DNA of 64,000 nt. Source: Gleimia coleocanis DSM 15436 (GTDB lineage Bacteria > Actinomycetota > Actinomycetes > Actinomycetales > Actinomycetaceae). Shown in pieces: positions 61,355 to 64,000 of this stretch (within the stretch, counting starts at the first letter, position 1; each line of letters opens with the position of its first letter). The notes below the pieces were generated by a model. The model was given only the letters and a program-made list of their open reading frames with translations. It had not been told where the DNA came from and searched no databases. The stretch covers positions 124,001 through 188,000 of the forward strand of contig NZ_DS999540.1 in NCBI RefSeq assembly GCF_000159015.1. The letters run 5' to 3'. Made by a program: the position numbers and the translations under genes.

Positions 61355-62308
61355 TTACTTACTTGGCATTGATCCCGTAATGTCTACGACGAATACGGCT
61401 GCACCAGTCTTAGTTTCAGCGTTCGCTGGATTAAAGACCACTACACGAGAGCCAACGGTTTGAGAGGTAACACCAGGAACTTCCCCAACTGGACCACGAG
61501 TGCCAACTGCAGTACCGTTCTTCCAAGATGACTGCGCAATCGCTTTACCTTCCACATCGTAGATAGTCACGTGGTAGAAAACGATTTCATCAGCAGTAAT
61601 TTCCTTACCAGTTCCCTTCGCTAAAACTGTGAAAGTCTGGTCAGTTGGAAGCTTTGCATCAGCAGCTACCTCAATCTTTGGCTCAGCACCTAAATCACCT
61701 GAGATGGTAACGCCACTTGGAAGGGTTTCGCCTGTTGCGGCTGCTTCAGTCAATGCTGATACGTTCGTTGGGTCGTAGGCAGCTACAATATCAACTACGA
61801 ATACCAGGGTGGATCCCGGTTTGATTACATCGCCTTGGCCTTGGTCTCCGTAACCCCATTCTGATGGGATAACAAGCTGCACACGGTCACCCACATGCTG
61901 ACCGGCTAAACCATAGGTCCAGCCCGGAATAACCTGCTGTAGTGAGAAAGAAATCGGGGTTGGACCAGCTTCGCCACCACGTGCGAAAGAGGAATCAAAA
62001 ACTGTGCCGTCCCAGAGGGTACCCACATAGTGCGCTAGCACCGTATCCGTTGGGGTAACTTCTGGCCCATCACCCTTTTTCAAAGTTTTTGCAACAACAG
62101 TGGTTGGCTCTTGAGCATCTACCTTCTTAATAGTGGCAGTTTTCCCCCATTCGCCTTCAACAGCTGGCAGTTCGCCCTTGTAGTCACGGTCAACTTTTAC
62201 CGTTTCTTTTGCGTCCGCAGGTTTTTCTTCCTTAATTTCGCCGCAGGCTGCCAGGCCAGTTACAGCCAGCAGAGCTGCAGCTACAGTTGCAATAATCTTT
62301 TTCTTCAC
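61355..62308 (-). CDS. FKBP-type peptidyl-prolyl isomerase lipoprotein
   Basis: 317 residues. Lipoprotein signal with lipobox LAAC (C21 or C22 region of MKKKIIATVAAALLAVTGLAACG), so anchored on the outer face of the membrane. First FKBP domain (about 85-175): AHYVGTLWDGTVFDSSFARG, IPGWTYGLAGQHVGDRVQLVIPSEWGYGDQG. The second half (about 195-315) looks like a degenerate FKBP fold, with SSWKNGTAV and VPGVTSQTVGSRVVVF but without the GYG segment. It probably helps exported proteins fold. Confidence 0.92.
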   Translation of the reverse strand: MKKKIIATVAAALLAVTGLAACGEIKEEKPADAKETVKVDRDYKGELPAVEGEWGKTATIKKVDAQEPTTVVAKTLKKGDGPEVTPTDTVLAHYVGTLWDGTVFDSSFARGGEAGPTPISFSLQQVIPGWTYGLAGQHVGDRVQLVIPSEWGYGDQGQGDVIKPGSTLVFVVDIVAAYDPTNVSALTEAAATGETLPSGVTISGDLGAEPKIEVAADAKLPTDQTFTVLAKGTGKEITADEIVFYHVTIYDVEGKAIAQSSWKNGTAVGTRGPVGEVPGVTSQTVGSRVVVFNPANAETKTGAAVFVVDITGSMPSK

Positions 62309-62358
62309 AGTTTTTCCTCAGCAGGTTTTAGTTTTTAGTGGGTCGTCTCAGCTTAGGT

Positions 62359-62703
62359 TTAGCTGAAGGATTCGCCACATGCGCAGGTGGAGCCTGCGTT
62401 AGGGTTATCGATGGTGAAACCCTGCTTTTCAATGGTGTCAGCAAAATCAATGGTTGCACCGTTGAGGTATGGTACGGACATACGATCAACAACTACTTCG
62501 ACTCCACCGAAGTCACGCACTGCGTCACCTTCCAGCAGGCGCTCATCGAAGTAAAGAGAGTAAATTAAACCAGAGCAACCGCCTGGGGATACGGAAACTC
62601 GCAGACGCAAGTCGTCACGGTTTTCTTGTTCAAGTAAGCTACGTACTTTAGCTGCTGCTACGTCAGTTAGAATGACTTCGTGGGTTGGAGTGGTTTCAGA
62701 CAT
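62359..62703 (-). CDS. erpA: Iron-sulfur cluster insertion protein ErpA
   Basis: 114 residues, HesB/IscA A-type carrier. The three ligating cysteines are present: GGCSGL (about C56) and the C-terminal GSTCACGE pair. It delivers Fe-S clusters to target proteins. It sits next to the glycerate kinase-like and M20 dipeptidase genes, as in many actinobacteria. Confidence 0.95.
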   Translation of the reverse strand: MSETTPTHEVILTDVAAAKVRSLLEQENRDDLRLRVSVSPGGCSGLIYSLYFDERLLEGDAVRDFGGVEVVVDRMSVPYLNGATIDFADTIEKQGFTIDNPNAGSTCACGESFS

Positions 62704-62787
62704 TATTTCTCCTAATAGAGATTTCAGAAATTATAGAGTCGTACTTAACTTTACAGCGCAAATCGGGGTTTGGCACTCTGCAAACTA

Positions 62788-63801
62788 CTATCGTGTGCGA
62801 AGCCACGTCTGGGTGAGAATCCGCTGGTAATCCCCTAGGGTTTTCGGGTTCCTCTCCCCCGCGTAGGCAGCGGTAATATTCCATTCCGCTAGCTCATGCT
62901 TCGACAGTGAGTTTTCATCTGCGAAAACTATCAGTGGAATCCCCATTTTAGTTGAGATTTCTTTCAAATCTCCCAGTAGTGAATCCCCCGCTGTTTGCGG
63001 ATGTAGCTGTGGCATTAGGGCAACCAGTAGGCTTTCTCCGTTAAGTTCACTGGCGAGGTTCAGCTTTTGGAAATACACATCCAAGCAACGCCCTCGGAAA
63101 CCCCGTAGCAGAGAAACTGCCGCACCGATACCGTACCCTGCTCCGGAACCGTCTGCGCGAGCGGGGTTTGAATCTGGCGTCGCCCGATTAGTTGCGAGCA
63201 GATTTTCAGAGACTAAGAAATCCGTGGCTGCCTGGTAGAAAGCTGTCACGCGCTGCATATCAGCAGGGTTCATACCCCACACCGGCATGGCGTCAGGGTC
63301 CATGGAAAGCACCGAATCGGCGCCCAACAATGGACGTTGTGAAAGATAGAGTACTTGCAGTTGGCGACCAGCTAGCCGAGCCCGCGCAGAAAGAATCAGT
63401 TGGGATGCTAGTTCTTTCATTTCCGAGGGCGGACAGTCCAGCGCCGCCCGTAAATCCGCTAGACTCCACCCCGCTAAACTGCCGAGGAAACCAATGCCCC
63501 CACCCCACTGCCAAGTGGGAAGTTCGGGGGAAAATAAATCCCGAGGCATAGTTTCATGGTCAGCAATCAACGTCGTTACCTGTGGAGCACACGCCCAAGC
63601 ATCCAGAGTATTTAACTGATTAAGGTTAATAACATGCATGCCAGTGGAGGTAAGAAAATCACTCACTTCCAAAGCAGAAGCCCCGTAAGACGAAAACTCA
63701 ACCTCTGTACTCAAACTTTTAGCAGACAAAGCGATGTCGTTGGCGCCACCAGCAGAAAGCGGAGCGCCAACGACAACAACTTTCCTAAACGGAACAGACA
63801 T
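62788..63801 (-). CDS. Glycerate kinase-like protein, divergent
   Basis: 337 residues from ATG 63801 with GAGG upstream. Identification rests on the C-terminal half: GSGAGYGIGAAVSLLRG parallels the glycerate kinase G-A-G-A-A-G-G-x-G-A segment, and ESLLVALMPQLHPQTAGDSLLGDLKEIS with GIPLIVFA parallels E-x-x-x-D-x-Q-T-x-x-G-K. The usual N-terminal D-S-F-K-G and A-D-G-G-E-G motifs are not visible, so it may be inactive or act on something else. It lies 7 nt after the M20 dipeptidase stop. It contains two 12-mer repeats. Confidence 0.65.
   Translation of the reverse strand: MSVPFRKVVVVGAPLSAGGANDIALSAKSLSTEVEFSSYGASALEVSDFLTSTGMHVINLNQLNTLDAWACAPQVTTLIADHETMPRDLFSPELPTWQWGGGIGFLGSLAGWSLADLRAALDCPPSEMKELASQLILSARARLAGRQLQVLYLSQRPLLGADSVLSMDPDAMPVWGMNPADMQRVTAFYQAATDFLVSENLLATNRATPDSNPARADGSGAGYGIGAAVSLLRGFRGRCLDVYFQKLNLASELNGESLLVALMPQLHPQTAGDSLLGDLKEISTKMGIPLIVFADENSLSKHELAEWNITAAYAGERNPKTLGDYQRILTQTWLRTR
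63089..63100 (-). repeat. 12-mer repeat TTTCCGAGGGCG
   Basis: Exact copy on the coding strand of the glycerate kinase-like gene; translated F-R-G-R-C. Confidence 0.9.
63420..63431 (+). repeat. 12-mer repeat TTTCCGAGGGCG
   Basis: Exact copy in the opposite orientation in the same gene; read there as P-P-S-E-M. Confidence 0.9.
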
Positions 63802-63808
63802 GCACGCC

Positions 63809-64000
63809 TCAGTCAGCAAAACGCAAAAGCATCAAAGCTTCTGCCAACACAGCAGACTGCAAATCCCCCAAATGCTGGCTTTCATTCTCAGAATGAGCAT
63901 TAGTAGCAGGATCTTCCACGCCGGTAACGATTACCTGCGCATTTGGGAACTCACGCTGGAAATCAGAAATAAATGGAATAGAACCACCCACACCAATGTT
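63809..64000 (-). CDS. M20 family dipeptidase, C-terminal part
   Basis: Only the last ~63 residues are in the window; the gene continues beyond the right edge (the frame N-I-G-V-G-G-S-I-P is open there). VGGSIPFISDFQREFP, VTGVEDPATNAHSENESQHL and the closing LAEALMLL are characteristic of actinobacterial M20/M25/M40 dipeptidases; the His and Glu of AHSENE are metal or catalytic ligands. It hydrolyses dipeptides in the cytoplasm. Confidence 0.9.
   Translation of the reverse strand, partial: NIGVGGSIPFISDFQREFPNAQVIVTGVEDPATNAHSENESQHLGDLQSAVLAEALMLLRFAD

Noticed and set aside
1683-63431. The 12-mer as a Chi or KOPS site
   Set aside because: Exact copies are split 7:6 between strands and the motif is longer than known Chi or KOPS words. 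It is not fully excluded, because the origin position is unknown, so it is kept only as an alternative.
1-64000. CRISPR array, prophage, rRNA operon or intact insertion sequence
   Set aside because: None seen: no regularly spaced direct repeats, no integrase, transposase or phage structural genes, no rRNA-like sequence.

Overview
The window is about 64 kb of chromosome from a mid-GC actinobacterium. The evidence is a set of conserved actinobacterial gene neighbourhoods: rel-apt-secFD-yajC-ruvBAC-yebC; a phosphatidylinositol mannoside operon (HIT protein, PIP synthase, acyltransferase, PimA); DUF3000-RNase D-dxs; the DUF4193/DUF3710/OB-fold/DUF3159/TrkA cluster; sepH-topoisomerase-rpoD; and the polyprenyl synthetase/Rv2175c/PASTA kinase/class II DAHP synthase cluster. 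The moderate GC, the PPi-type phosphofructokinase and the compact gene set suggest the Actinomycetaceae, but the sequence does not let me name a genus. No rRNA, CRISPR array, prophage or intact transposon is visible.

Layout. 1-16.7 kb: 3' part of a DUF349 gene, a small hypothetical gene, then a long minus-strand run (rel, apt, secF, secD, yajC, ruvB, ruvA, ruvC, yebC, NUDIX, pimA, acyltransferase, pgsA, HIT, thrS). 16.8-18.8 kb: two minus-strand tRNA units (Gly-Cys and Gly-Val) with near-identical promoters, separated by an acidic protein with a Cys-rich tail and about 900 bp of hairpin-rich DNA without genes. 19-22.8 kb: DUF3000, RNase D-like protein and dxs. 22.8-25.8 kb: an AT-richer cassette of ABC ATPase, FtsX-like permease and a small secreted two-cysteine protein, which looks acquired and resembles bacteriocin export/immunity loci in plan. 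26-29.9 kb: S9 peptidase, ClC channel, NUDIX. 29.9-36.4 kb: RNA methyltransferase, KimA-like transporter with divergent paired TrkA proteins, and the DUF3159/OB/DUF3710/DUF4193 set without the usual dut. 36.6-51.9 kb: sepH, phosphodiesterase, topoisomerase A and B subunits around a tandem pair of double-GNAT proteins, DUF7455 protein, rpoD, universal stress protein, polyprenyl synthetase, Rv2175c-like regulator and a four-PASTA kinase. 51.9-56.4 kb: a sulfatase-LacI-MFS insert in otherwise conserved backbone. 56.5-64 kb: DAHP synthase, PPi-PFK, LPLAT acyltransferase, DEDD exonuclease, pseudo-receiver protein, FKBP lipoprotein, ErpA, glycerate kinase-like protein and the start of an M20 dipeptidase.

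The most striking signal is not a gene. The 12-mer TTTCCGAGGGCG / CGCCCTCGGAAA occurs 13 times exactly and about seven more times with one mismatch. It lies on both strands, in nearly every kind of gene, in several reading frames (as R-P-R-K, S-E-G, F-R-G-R, A-L-G-N or P-S-E), and once in a terminator. About 0.01 exact copies would be expected by chance. Dispersal without strand or frame bias, and absence from the two apparently foreign cassettes, is how DNA uptake sequences behave in Neisseria and Pasteurellaceae. I know of no such system described in Actinobacteria.

Secondary signals include long-armed terminator hairpins, a GC-rich repeat family confined to three convergent intergenic regions, several apparently leaderless gene starts, and a perfect 18-bp operator-like palindrome upstream of the MFS gene.
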